A stretch of DNA of 60,265 nucleotides. It comes from Liolophura sinensis (Eukaryota > Mollusca > Polyplacophora > Chitonida > Chitonidae). Both the position numbers and the translations under genes were made by a program. The stretch spans positions 1 through 60,265 of the forward strand of contig NW_027018191.1 of NCBI RefSeq assembly GCF_032854445.1, in the 5' to 3' direction. How positions within the stretch are numbered: the stretch's first letter is position 1; every line of letters begins with the position of its first letter. Below are positions 48,501 to 60,265 of this stretch, in pieces. Below the pieces are notes generated by a model. It made no database searches, was not told the origin of the DNA, and worked only from the letters and a program-made list of their open reading frames with translations.

Positions 48501-49674
48501 GAGAAATCGAATGGTGCAAACCGCGTTGCTCTCCGACCAATACTTTTGGCTGTAGCCACAAATGAATAATCAATGATGTCAAGATCACGTGCCCAGCAAC
48601 GGCTCTTACTCCATGGAAACCAAGGAAATTTGCAATTTTTCAACAGCTGGAGATGCCTGGCCCAATTGCGCATCCTTTGGCACCTTATTGATGTGGGTCA
48701 GTGTTCAATTGTACTTTTTACAGCGGATTGTATCAAGTACCTTGTGTTTTTTTTTGATATACAAATGGTGTGGTTTTTCTACATGTAGATAAAGACATTG
48801 AGTTTTTCTTCGACTTAGAAGTAAGACATTTGCTGGGTGAGTTAAATGGTCTTGGCCCAAAGATTTGACGTCGTCTGGGCTACCGAAGGGCACATAACTT
48901 ATAATGAAAAGTTGAATATAGTAATGACCAGTCGCGATTGTACATAGTTAATGTAGCCGATTTCAATTCGCAAAAAGACCAGGCAAAAATCCAAAAGTAG
49001 AAAAAACTGTTCCAATGCTGCTGGTAAGAGGCTAATCCGACGTATTTTGTGACGAGAAATCAAATGGTGCAAACCGCGTTGCTCTCCGACCAATACTTTT
49101 GGCTGTAGCCACAAATGAATAATCAATGATGTCAAGATCACGTGCCCAGCAACGGCTCTTAATCCATGGAAACCATAGAAATTTGCAATTTTTCAACAGC
49201 TGGAGATGCCTGGCCCAATTGCGCATCCTTTGGCACCTTATTGATGTGGGTCAGTGTTCAATTGTACTTTTCACAGCGGATTGTATCAAGTACCTTGTGT
49301 TTTTTTTATATACAAATGGTGTGGTTTTTCTACATGTAGATAAAGACATTGAGTTTGTCTTCGACTTAGAAGTAAGACATTTGCTGGGTGAGCTAAATGG
49401 GCTTGGCCCAAAGATTTGACGTCGTCTGGGCTACCGAAGGGCACATAACTTATAATGAAAAGTTGAATATAGTAATGACCAGTCGCGATTGTACATAGTT
49501 AATGTAGCCGATTTCAATTAGCAAAAAGACCAGGCAAAAATCCAAAAGTGGAAAAACTGTTCCAATGCTGCTGGTAAGAGGCTAATCGACGTATTTTGTG
49601 ACGAGAAATCGAATGGTGCAAACCGCGTTGCTTTCCGACCAACACTTTTGGCTGTAGCCACAAATGAATAATCA
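42521..49674 (+). repeat. Alpha-led trimers (1,650 bp) and one tetramer
   Basis: Alpha monomers start at 42521, 44172, 45822 and 47474, that is 1,651, 1,650 and 1,652 bp apart, and the next alpha is 2,201 bp on at 49675. Other monomers start at 43071, 43621, 44722, 45272, 46372, 46924, 48024, 48573 and 49126. Composition: alpha-beta-gamma1; alpha-beta-gamma2; alpha-beta-gamma2; alpha-beta-gamma1-gamma2. The alternation of gamma1 and gamma2 and the single tetramer show loss of whole monomers from a longer ancestral unit. Confidence 0.88.
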
Positions 49675-52600
49675 ATGATGTCAAGATCACGTGCCCAGCA
49701 ACGGCTCTTACTCCATGGAAACCAAGGAAATTTGCAATTTTTCAACAGCTGGAGATGCCTGGCCCAATTGCGCATCCTTTGGCACCTTATTGATGCGGGT
49801 CAGTGTTCAATTGTACTTTTCACAGCGGATTGTATCAAGTACCTTGTGTTTTTTTTATATTACAAATGGTGTGGTTTTTCTACATGTAGATAAAGACATT
49901 GAGTTTGTCTTCAACTTAGAAGTAAGACATTTGCTGGGTGAGTTAAATGGGCTTGGCCCAAAGATTTGACGTCGTCTGGGCTACCGAAGGGCACATAACT
50001 TATAATGAAAAGTTGAATATAGTAATGACCAGTCGCGATTGTACATAGTTGATGTAGCGATTTCAATTCGCAAAAAGACCAGGCCAAAAATCCAAAAGTA
50101 GAAAAACTGTTCCAATGCTGCTGGTAAGAGGCTAATCCGACGTATTTTGTGACGAGAAATCGAATGGTGCAAACCGCGTTGCTCTCCGACCAATACTTTT
50201 GGCTGTAGCCACAAATGAATAATCAATGATGTCAAGATCACGTGCCCAGCAACGGCTCTTACTCCATGGAAACCAAGGAAATTTGCAATTTTTCAACAGC
50301 TGGAGATGCCTGGCCCAATTGCGCATCCTTTGGCACCTTATTGATGTGGGTCAGTGTTCAATTGTACTTTTTACAGCGGATTGTATCAAGTACCTTGTGT
50401 TTTTTTTGATATACAAATGGTGTGGTTTTCTACATGTAGATAAAGACATTGAGTTTTTCTTCGACTTAGAAGTAAGACATTTGCTGGGTGAGTTAAATGG
50501 TCTTGGCCCAAAGATTTGACGTCGTCTGGGCTACCGAAGGGCACATAACTTATAATGAAAAGTTGAATATAGTAATGACCAGTCGCGATTGTACATAGTT
50601 ATGTAGCCGATTTCAATTCGCAAAAAGACCAGGCAAAAATCCAAAAGTAGAAAAACTGTTCCAATGCTGCTGGTAAGAGGCTAATCCGACGTATTTTGTG
50701 ACGAGAAATCGAATGGTGCAAACCGCGTTGCTCTCCGACCAATACTTTTGGCTGTAGCCACAAATGAATAATCAATGATGTCAAGATCACGTGCCCAGCA
50801 ACGGCTCTTAATCCATGGAAACCATAGAAATTTGCAATTTTTCAACAGCTGGAGATGCCTGGCCCAATTGCGCATCCTTTGGCACCTTATTGATGTGGGT
50901 CAGTGTTCAATTGTACTTTTCACAGCGGATTGTATCAAGTACCTTGTGTTTTTTTTATATACAAATGGTGTGGTTTTTCTACATGTAGATAAAGACATTG
51001 AGTTTGTCTTCGACTTAGAAGTAAGACATTTGCTGGGTGAGCTAAATGGGCTTGGCCCAAAGATTTGACGTCGTCTGGGCTACCGAAGGGCACATAACTT
51101 ATAATGAAAAGTTGAATATAGTAATGACCAGTCGCGATTGTACATAGTTAATGTAGCCGATTTCAATTAGCAAAAAGAACAGGCAAAAATCCAAAAGTGG
51201 AAAAACTGTTCCAATGCTGCTGGTAAGAGGCTAATCCGACGTATTTTGTGACGAGAAATCGAATGGTGCAAACCGCGTTGCTTTCCGACCAACACTTTTG
51301 GCTGTAGCCACAAATGAATAATCAATGATGTCAAGATCACGTGCCCAGCAACGGCTCTTACTCCATGGAAACCAAGGAAATTTGCAATTTTTCAACAGCT
51401 GGAGATGCCTGGCCCAATTGCGCATCTTTGGCACCTTATTGATGCGGGTCAGTGTTCAATTGTACTTTTCACAGCGGATTGTATCAAGTACCTTGTGTTT
51501 TTTTTTATATACAAATGGTGTGGTTTTTCTACATGTAGATAAAGACATTGAGTTTGTCTTCAACTTAGAAGTAAGACATTTGCTGGGTGAGTTAAATGGG
51601 CTTGGCCCAAAGATTTGACGTCGTCTGGGCTACCGAAGGGCACATAACTTATAATGAAAAGTTGAATATAGTAATGACCAGTCGCGATTGTACATAGTTG
51701 ATGTAGCCGATTTCAATTCGCAAAAAGACCAGGCAAAAATCCAAAAGTAGAAAAACTGTTCCAATGCTGCTGGTAAGAGGCTAATCCGACGTATTTTGTG
51801 ACGAGAAATCGAATGGTGCAAACCGCGTTGCTCTCCGACAAATACTTTTGGCTGTAGCCACAAATGAATAATCAATGATGTCAAGATCACGTGCCCAGCA
51901 TCGGCTCTTACTCCATGGAAACCATAGAAATTTGCAATTTTTCAACAGCTGGAGATGCCTGGCCCAATTGCGCATCCTTTGGCACCTTATTGATGTGGGT
52001 CAGTGTTCAATTGTATATTTCACAGCGGATTGTATCAAGTACCTTTTGTTTTTTTTATATACAAATGGTGTGGTTTTTCTACATGTAGATAAAGACATTG
52101 AGTTTGTCTTCGACTTAGAAGTAAGACATTTGCTGGGTGAGTTAAATGAGCTTGGCCCAAAGATTTGACGTCGTCTGGGCTACCGAAGGGCACATAACTT
52201 ATAATGAAAAGTTGAACATAGTAATGACCAGTCGCGATTGTACATAGTTATCGTAGCCGATTTCAATTCGCAAAAAGACCAGGCAAAAATCCAAAAGTAG
52301 AAAAACTGTTCCAATGCTGCTGGTAAGAGGCTAATCCGACGTATTTTGTGACGAGAAATCGAATGTGCAAACCGCGTTGCTCTCCGACCAATACTTTTGG
52401 CTGTAGCCACAAATGAATAATCAATGATGTCAAGATCACGTGCCCAGCAACGGCTCTTACTCCATGGAAACCAAGGAAATTTGCAATTTTTCAACAGCTG
52501 GAGATGCCTGGCCCAATTGCGCATCCTTTGGCACCTTATTGATGTGGGTCAGTGTTCAATTGTACTTTTTACAGCGGATTGTATCAAGTACCTTGTGTTT

Positions 52601-53525
52601 TTTTTTATATACAAATGGTGTGGTTTTTCTACATGTAGATAAAGACATTGAGTTTGTCTTCGACTTAGAAGTAAGACATTTGCTGGGTGAGCTAAATGGT
52701 CTTGGCCCAAAGATTTGACGTCGTCTGGGCTACCGAAGGGCACATAACTTATAATGAAAAGTTGAATATAGTAATGACCAGTCGCGATTGTACATAGTTA
52801 TCGTAGCCGATTTCAATTAGCAAAAAGACCAGGCAAAAATCCAAAAGTGGAAAAACTGTTCCAATGCTGCAGGTAAGAGGCTAATCCGACGTATTTGGTG
52901 ACGAGAAATCGAATGGTGCAAACCGCGTTGCTTTCCGACCAATACTTTTGGCTGTAGCCACAAATGAATAATCAATGATGTCAAGATCACGTGCCCAGCA
53001 ACGGCTCTTACTCCATGGAAACCAAGGAAATTTGCAATTTTTCAACAGCTGGAGATGCCTGGCCCAATTGCGCATCCTTTGGCACCTTATTGATGTGGGT
53101 CAGTGTTTAATTGTACTTTTCACAGCGGATTGTATCAAGTACCTTGTGTTTTTTTTATATACAAATGGTGTGGTTTTTCTACATGTAGATAAAGACATTG
53201 AGTTTGTCTTCGACTTAGAAGTAAGACATTTGCTGGGTGAGCTAAATGGGCTTAGCCCAAAGATTTGACGTCGTCTGGGCTACCGAAGGGCACATAACTT
53301 ATAATGAAAAGTTGAATATAGTAATGACCAGTCGCGATTGTACATAGTTAATGTAGCCGATTTCAATTAGCAAAAAGAACAGGCAAAAATCCAAAAGTGG
53401 AAAAAACTGTTCCAATGCTGCTGGTAAGAGGCTAATCCGACGTATTTTGTGACGAGAAATCGAATGGTGCAAACCGCGTTGCTTTCCGACCAATACTTTT
53501 GGCTGTAGCCACAAATGAATAATCA
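49675..53525 (+). repeat. Alpha-led trimer and tetramer with linked private variants
   Basis: Monomers start at 49675 (alpha), 50226, 50775, 51325 (alpha), 51875, 52424 and 52975. The two alpha copies share CCAACACTTTTGG just upstream (49641-49653 and 51290-51302) and CTTCAACTTAG (C-to-A change) near 49912 and 51562, found nowhere else I could see. The first unit is alpha-gamma1-gamma2; the second is alpha-beta-gamma hybrid-gamma2. Several 1-bp indels fall in 49580-51430. Confidence 0.85.
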
Positions 53526-56500
53526 ATGATGTCAAGATCACGTGCCCAGCAACGGCTCTTACTCCATGGAAACCAAGGAAATTTGCAATTTTTCAACAGC
53601 TGGAGATGCCTGGCCCAATTGCGCATCCTTTGGCACCTTATTGATGCGGGTCAGTGTTCAATTGTACTTTTCACAGCGGATTGTATCAAGTACCTTGTGT
53701 TTTTTTTATATACAAATGGTGTGGTTTTTCTACATGTAGATAAAGACATTGAGTTTGTCTTCGACTTAGAAGTAAGACATTTGCTGGGTGAGTTAAATGG
53801 GCTTGGCCCAAAGATTTGACGTCGTCTGGGCTACCGAAGGGCACATAACTTATAATGAAAAGTTGAATATAGTAATGACCAGTCGCGATTGTACATAGTT
53901 GATGTAGCCGATTTCAATTCGCAAAAAGACCAGGCAAAAATCCAAAAGTAGAAAAACTGTTCCAATGCTGCTGGTAAGAGGCTAATCCGACGTATTTTGT
54001 GACGAGAAATCGAATGGTGCAAACCGCGTTGCTCTCCGACAAATACTTTTGGCTGTAGCCACAAATGAATAATCAATGATGTCAAGATCACGTGCCCAGC
54101 AACGGTTCTTACTCCATGGAAACCAAGGAAATTTGCAATTTTTCAACAGCTGGAGATGCCTGGCCCAATTGCGCATCCTTTGGCACCTTATTGATGTGGG
54201 TCAGTGTTCAATTGTATATTTCACAGCGGATTGTATCAAGTACCTTGTGTTTTTTTTATATACAAATGGTGTGGTTTTTCTACATGTGGATAAAGACATT
54301 GAGTTTGTCTTCGACTTAGAAGTAAGACATTTGCTGGGTGAGTTAAATGAGCTTGGCCCAAAGATTTGACGTCGTCTGGGCTACCGAAGGGCACATAACT
54401 TATAATGAAAAGTTGAACATAGTAATGACCAGTCGCGATTGTACATAGTTATCGTAGCCGATTTCAATTCGCAAAAAGAACAGGCAAAAATCCAAAAGTA
54501 GAAAAACTGTTCCAATGCTGCTGGTAAGAGGCTAATCCGACGTATTTTGTGACGAGAAATCGAATGGTGCAAACCGCGTTGCTCTCCGACCAATACTTTT
54601 GGCTGTAGCCACAAATGAATAATCAATGATGTCAAGATCACGTGCCCAGCAACGGCTCTTACTCCATGGAAACCAAGGAAATTTGCAATTTTTCAACAGC
54701 TGGAGATGCCTGGCCCAATTGCGCATCCTTTGGCACCTTATTGATGTGGGTCAGTGTTCAATTGTATATTTCACAGCGGATTGTATCAAGTACCTTTTGT
54801 TTTTTTATATACAAATGGTGTGGTTTTTCTACATGTAGATAAAGACATTGAGTTTGTCTTCGACTTAGAAGTAAGACATTTGCTGGGTGAGTTAAATGAG
54901 CTTGGCCCAAAGATTTGACGTCGTCTGGGCTACCGAAGGGCACATAACTTATAATGAAAAGTTGAACATAGTAATGACCAGTCGCGATTGTACATAGTTA
55001 TCGTAGCCGATTTCAATTCGCAAAAAGAACAGGCAAAAATCCAAAAGTAGAAAAACTGTTCCAATGCTGCCGGTAAGAGGCTAATCCGACGTATTTTGTG
55101 ACGAGAAATCGAATGGTGCAAACCGCGTTGCTCTCCGACCAATACTTTTGGCTGTAGCCACAAATGAATAATCAATGATGTCAAGATCACGTGCCCAGCA
55201 ACGGCTCTTACTCCATGGAAACCAAGGAAATTTGCAATTTTTCAACAGCTGGAGATGCCTGGCCCAATTGCGCATCCTTTGGCACCTTATTGATGTGGGT
55301 CAGTGTTCAATTGTACTTTTTACAGCGGACTGTATCAAGTACCTTTTGTTTTTTTTGATATACAAATGGTGTGGTTTTTCTACATGTAGATAAAGACATT
55401 GAGTTTTTCTTCGACTTAGAAGTAAGACATTTGCTGGGTGAGTTAAATGGTCTTGGCCCAAAGATTTGACGTCGTCTGGGCTACCGAAGGGCACATAACT
55501 TATAATGAAAAGTTGAACATAGTAATGACCAGTCGCGATTGTACATAGTTAATGTAGCCGATTTCAATTCGCAAAAAGAACAGGCAAAAATCCAAAAGTA
55601 GAAAAACTGTTCCAATGCTGCCGGTAAGAGGCTAATCCGACGTATTTTGTGACGAAAAATCGAATGGTGCAAACCGCGTTGCTCTCCGACCAATACTTTT
55701 GGCTGTAGCCACAAATGAATAATCAATGATGTCAAGATCACGTGCCCAGCAACGGCTCTTACTCCATGGAAACCAAGGAAATTTGCAATTTTTCAACAGC
55801 TGGAGATGCCTGGCCCAATTGCGCATCCTTTGGCACCTTATTGATGTGGGTCAGTGTTCAATTGTACTTTTTACAGCGGACTGTATCAAGTACCTTTTGT
55901 TTTTTTTGATATACAAATGGTGTGGTTTTTCTACATGTAGATAAAGACATTGAGTTTTTCTTCGACTTAGAATTAAGACATTTGCTGGGTGAGTTAAATG
56001 GTCTTGGCCCAAAGATTTGACGTCGTCTGGGCTACCGAAGGGCACATAACTTATAATGAAAAGTTGAATATAGTAATGACCAGTCGCGATTGTACATAGT
56101 TAATGTAGCCGATTTCAATTCGCAAAAAGACCAGGCAAAAATCCAAAAGTAGAAAAACTGTTCCAATGCTGCCGGTAAGAGGCTAATCCGACGTATTTTG
56201 TGACGAGAAATCGAATGGTGCAAACCGCGTTGCTCTCCGACCAATACTTTTGGCTGTAGCCACAAATGAATAATCAATGATGTCAAGATCACGTGCCCAG
56301 CAACGGCTCTTACTCCATGGAAACCAAGGAAATTTGCAATTTTTCAACAGCTGGAGATGCCTGGCCCAATTGCGCATCCTTTGGCACCTTATTGATGTGG
56401 GTCAGTGTTCAATTGTATATTTCACAGCGGATTGTATCAAGTACCTTTTGTTTTTTTTATATACAAATGGTGTGGTTTTTCTACATGTAGATAAAGACAT

Positions 56501-59026
56501 TGAGTTTGTCTTCGACTTAGAAGTAAGACATTTGCTGGGTGAGTTAAATGAGCTTGGCCCAAAGATTTGACGTCGTCTGGGCTACCGAAGGGCACATAAC
56601 TTATAATGAAAAGTTGAACATAGTAATGACCAGTCGCGATTGTACATAGTTATCGTAGCCGATTTCAATTCGCAAAAAGACCAGGCAAAAATCCAAAAGT
56701 AGAAAAACTGTTCCAATGCTGCTGGTAAGAGGCTAATCCGACGTATTTTGTGACGAGAAATCGAATGGTGCAAACCGCGTTGCTCTCCGACCATACTTTT
56801 GGCTGTAGCCACAAATGAATAATCAATGATGTCAAGATCACGTGCCCAGCAACGGCTCTTACTCCATGGAAACCAAGGAAATTTGCAATTTTTCAACAGC
56901 TGGAGATGCCTGGCCCAATTGCGCATCCTTTGGCACCTTATTGATGTGGGTCAGTGTTCAATTGTACTTTTTACAGCGGATTGTATCAAGTACCTTGTGT
57001 TTTTTTTATATACAAATGGTGTGGTTTTTCTACATGTAGATAAAGACATTGAGTTTGTCTTCGACTTAGAAGTAAGACATTTGCTGGGTGAGCTAAATGG
57101 GCTTGGCCCAAAGATTTGACGTCGTCTGGGCTACCGAAGGGCACATAACTTATAATGAAAAGTTAAATATATAGTAATGACCAGTCGCGATTGTACATAG
57201 TTAATGTAGCCGATTTCAATTCGCAAAAAGACCAGGCAAAAATCCAAAAGTGGAAAAACTGTTCCAATGCTGATGGTAAGAGGCTAATCCGACGTATTTT
57301 GTGACGAGAAATCGAATGGTGCAAACCGCGTTGCTTTCCGACCAATACTTTTGGCTGTAGCCACAAATGAATAATCAATGATGTCAAGATCACGTGCCCA
57401 GCAACGGCTCTTACTCCATGGAAACCAAGGAAATTTGCAATTTTTCAACAGCTGGAGATGCCTGGCCCAATTGCGCATCCTTTGGCACCTTATTGATGTG
57501 GGTCAGTGTTCAATTGTACTTTTCACAGCGGATTGTATCAAGTACCTTGTGTTTTTTTTATATACAAATGGTGTGGTTTTTCTACATGTAGATAAAGACA
57601 TTGAGTTTGTCTTCGACTTAGAAGTAAGACATTTGCTGGGTGAGCTAAATGGGCTTAGCCCAAAGATTTGACGTCGTCTGGGCTACCGAAGGGCACATAA
57701 CTTATAATGAAAAGTTGAATATAGTAATGACCAGTCGCGATTGTACATAGTTAATGTAGCCGACTTCAATGAGCAAAAAGACCAGGCAAAAATCCAAAAG
57801 TGGAAAAACTGTTCCAATGCTGCTGGTAAGAGGCTAATCCGACGTATTTTGTGACGAGAAATCGAATGGTGCAAACCGCGTTGCTTTCCGACCAATACTT
57901 TTGGCTGTAGCCACAAATGAATAATCAATGATGTCAAGATCACGTGCCCAGCAACGGCTCTTACTCCATGGAAACCAAGGAAATTTGCAATTTTTCAACA
58001 GCTGGAGATGCCTGGCCCAATTGCGCATCCTTTGGCACCTTATTGATGTGGGTCAGTGTTCAATTGTACTTTTTACAGCGGATTGTATCAAGTACCTTGT
58101 GTTTTTTTTATATACAAATGGTGTGGTTTTTCTACATGTAGATAAAGACATTGAGTTTGTCTTCGACTTAGAAGTAAGACATTTGCTGGGTGAGCTAAAT
58201 GGGCTTGGCCCAAAGATTTGACGTCGTCTGGGCTACCGAAGGGCACATAACTTATAATGAAAAGTTGAATATAGTAATGACCAGTCGCGATTGTACATAG
58301 TTAATGTAGCCGATTTCAATTAGCAAAAAGACCAGGCAAAAATCCAAAAGTGGAAAACTGTTCCAATGCTGCTGGTAAGAGGCTAATCCGACGTATTTTG
58401 TGACGAGAAATCGAATGGTGCAAACCGCGTTGCTTTCCGACCAATACTTTTGGCTGTAGCCACAAATGAATAATCAATGATGTCAAGATCACGTGCCCAG
58501 CAACGGCTCTTACTCCATGGAAACCAAGGAAATTTGCAATTTTTCAACAGCTGGAGATGCCTGGCCCAATTGCGCATCCTTTGGCACCTTATTGATGTGG
58601 GTCAGTGTTCAATTGTACTTTTCACAGCGGATTGTATCAAGTACCTTGTGTTTTTTTTATATACAAATGGTGTGGTTTTTCTATATGTAGATAAAGACAT
58701 TGAGTTTGTCTTCGACTTAGAAGTAAGACATTTGCTGGGTGAGCTAAATGGGCTTAGCCCAAAGATTTGACGTCGTCTGGGCTACCGAAGGGCACATAAC
58801 TTATAATGAAAAGTTGAATATAGTAATGACCAGTCGCGATTGTACATAGTTAATGTAGCCGACTTCAATTAGCAAAAAGACCAGGCAAAAATCCAAAAGT
58901 GGAAAAACTGTTCCAATGCTGCTGGTAAGAGGCTAATCCGACGTATTTTGTGACGAGAAATCGAATGGTGCAAACCGCGTTGCTTTCCGACCAATACTTT
59001 TGGCTGTAGCCACAAATGAATAATCA
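53526..59026 (+). repeat. 10-monomer alpha-led unit with local duplications (5,501 bp)
   Basis: Monomers start at 53526 (alpha), 54076 (beta), 54626 (beta), 55175 (gamma1), 55726 (gamma1), 56277 (beta), 56826, 57378, 57928 and 58477 (gamma2-like). It reads as the alpha-beta-gamma1-beta-gamma2 order with beta, gamma1 and gamma2 each locally multiplied. The pair 55175/55726 is a tandem duplicate of one monomer. The run 57378-59026 shows an 1,100-bp dimer period (GGCTTAGCCC in alternate copies, GCCGACTTC at 57758 and 58857). Confidence 0.85.
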
Positions 59027-60126
59027 ATGATGTCAAGATCACGTGCCCAGCAACGGCTCTTACTCCATGGAAACCAAGGAAATTTGCAATTTTTCAACAG
59101 CTGGAGATGCCTGGCCCAATTGCGCATCCTTTGGCACCTTATTGATGCGGGTCAGTGTTCAATTGTACTTTTCACAGCGGATTGTATCAAGTACCTTGTG
59201 TTTTTTTTTATATACAAATGGTGTGGTTTTTCTACATGTAGATAAAGACATTGAGTTTGTCTTCGACTTAGAAGTAAGACATTTGCTGGGTGAGTTAAAT
59301 GGGCTTGGCCCAAAGATTTGACGTCGTCTGGGCTACCGAAGGGCACATAACTTATAATGAAAAGTTGAATATAGTAATGACCAGTCGCGATTGTACATAG
59401 TTGATGTAGCCGATTTCAATTCGCAAAAAGACCAGGCAAAAATCCAAAAGTAGAAAAACTGTTCCAATGCTGCTGGTAAGAGGCTAATCCGACGTATTTT
59501 GTGACGAGAAATCGAATGGTGCAAACCGCGTTGCTCTCCGACAAATACTTTTGGCTGTAGCCACAAATGAATAATCAATGATGTCAAGATCACGTGCCCA
59601 GCAACGGTTCTTACTCCATGGAAACCAAGGAAATTTGCAATTTTTCAACAGCTGGAGATGCCTGGCCCAATTCCGCATCCTTTGGCACCTTATTGATGTG
59701 GGTCAGTGTTCAATTGTATATTTCACAGCGGATTGTATCAAGTACCTTGTGTTTTTTTTATATACAAATGGTGTGGTTTTTCTACATGTAGATAAAGACA
59801 TTGAGTTTGTCTTCGACTTAGAAGTAAGACATTTGCTGGGTGAGTTAAATGAGCTTGGCCCAAAGATTTGACGTCGTCTGGGCTACCGAAGGGCACATAA
59901 CTTATAATGAAAAGTTGAACATAGTAATGACCAGTCGCGATTGTACATAGTTATCGTAGCCGATTTCAATTCGCAAAAAGAACAGGCAAAAATCCAAAAG
60001 TAGAAAAACTGTTCCAATGCTGCTGGTAAGAGGCTAATCCGACGTATTTTGTGACGAGAAATCGAATGGTGCAAACCGCGTTGCTCTCCGACCAATACTT
60101 TTGGCTGTAGCCACAAATGAATAATC
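59027..60126 (+). repeat. Alpha-beta pair at the right end
   Basis: Monomers start at 59027 (alpha: GATGCGGGTCAG, CTTTTCACAG, then AGTTGATG) and 59578 (beta: CCGACAAATAC upstream, GGTTCTT, GTATATTTCACAG, then AGTTATCG). The pair repeats 53526-54625 at offset 5,501, including T8 and AATGAGC. A private TTCCGCATCC change (G to C) occurs near 59673. Confidence 0.9.
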
Positions 60127-60265
60127 AATGATGTCAAGATCACGTGCCCAGCAACGGCTCTTACTCCATGGAAACCAAGGAAATTTGCAATTTTTCAACA
60201 GCTGGAGATGCCTGGCCCAATTGCGCATCCTTTGGCACCTTATTGATGTGGGTCAGTGTTCAATT
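60127..60265 (+). repeat. Right-edge partial monomer
   Basis: The first 139 bp of a TTACTCC/CAGCTGG/GCATCC-type monomer, cut at GTGTTCAATT. The array continues to the right, so neither end of the satellite block is in the window. Confidence 0.92.

Larger units (their letters stand above)
1..60265 (+). repeat. Satellite DNA array, ~550-bp monomer, head-to-tail
   Basis: The whole window is one direct tandem array. Phase points (ATGATGTCAAGATC or its TTGATG form) recur every 549-551 bp, except for six 508-bp monomers and occasional 548- or 552-553-bp spacings caused by small indels. From 433 to 60127 there are 109 intervals averaging about 548 bp. All copies face the same way; I saw no inverted copy, no inserted element and no unique DNA. 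Neighbouring copies differ by scattered substitutions, variable poly(T) length and rare indels. The monomer is about 41% GC with CpG close to expectation. This is the signature of eukaryotic satellite DNA in centromeric, pericentromeric or other heterochromatin. The family name is unknown to me. The chosen strand is arbitrary. Confidence 0.97.

Noticed and set aside
52180-52524. 114-codon minus-strand frame, and similar 104-123-codon frames at 14514, 15612, 19970 and 56582
   Set aside because: Each longer frame arises from a single-base loss or the 41-bp deletion joining two of the usual monomer frames. They are not conserved between copies.
1-60265. CRISPR array or bacterial repeat locus
   Set aside because: Repeats are 550 bp and directly adjacent without spacers, and there are no cas-like genes. 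Arrays of this size and HOR structure are eukaryotic satellites.
1-60265. Ribosomal, 5S, histone or tRNA tandem gene cluster
   Set aside because: No rRNA, 5S internal control region, tRNA cloverleaf or histone reading frame is present in the monomer on either strand.

Overview
The window is a single, uninterrupted tandem array of a satellite-type repeat. The monomer is about 550 bp, and every copy lies head-to-tail in the same orientation. Using the near-invariant ATGATGTCAAGATCACGTG segment as the phase point, I count 109 complete monomers starting at 433 and a partial monomer at each edge (1-432 and 60127-60265). I see no unique sequence, transposon, RNA gene or believable protein-coding gene anywhere. 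Many 60-123 codon open frames recur once per monomer in several frames on both strands. They are by-products of the repeat: poly(T) length changes and a 41-bp deletion break them freely.

The organism is almost certainly a eukaryote, and the locus is constitutive heterochromatin such as a centromeric, pericentromeric, subtelomeric or B-chromosome block. I do not recognise the family and assign no species. A hand count of the monomer at 24371-24920 gives 103 C, 122 G (41% GC) and 19 CpG, an observed/expected ratio near 0.83. Such weak CpG loss argues mildly against a heavily CpG-methylated genome and fits many insects and other invertebrates better than vertebrates or plants. This is inference.

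Layout: (1) 1-12864 is organised in a six-monomer higher-order repeat (HOR) of 3,256 bp. One of its monomers is a 508-bp form with a 41-bp deletion. Copies lie at 6353-9608 and 9609-12864, with a left-truncated copy at 1-3137 and a related trimer-based stretch at 3138-6352. (2) 12865-22166 is a more scrambled stretch of the same left subfamily. (3) Near 22.2 kb the array passes into a second subfamily, marked for example by GCATCCTTTGG replacing GCATCTTTTGG. (4) 23818-30419 shows a four-monomer HOR of 2,200 bp. (5) 29871-42520 contains larger 8-9-monomer blocks repeated with gains and losses of whole monomers. (6) 42521-60265 is built on an alpha-beta-gamma pattern with 1,650-bp trimers, 2,200-bp tetramers and longer irregular units.

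The nested periods (550, 1,100, 1,607, 1,650, 2,200, 3,256, 4,400, 4,950 and 7,703 bp), shared private variants and monomer-sized gains and losses are what unequal crossover and gene conversion leave in a young, actively homogenising satellite. Several short stretches have clustered 1-bp indels and may be unpolished assembly rather than biology.
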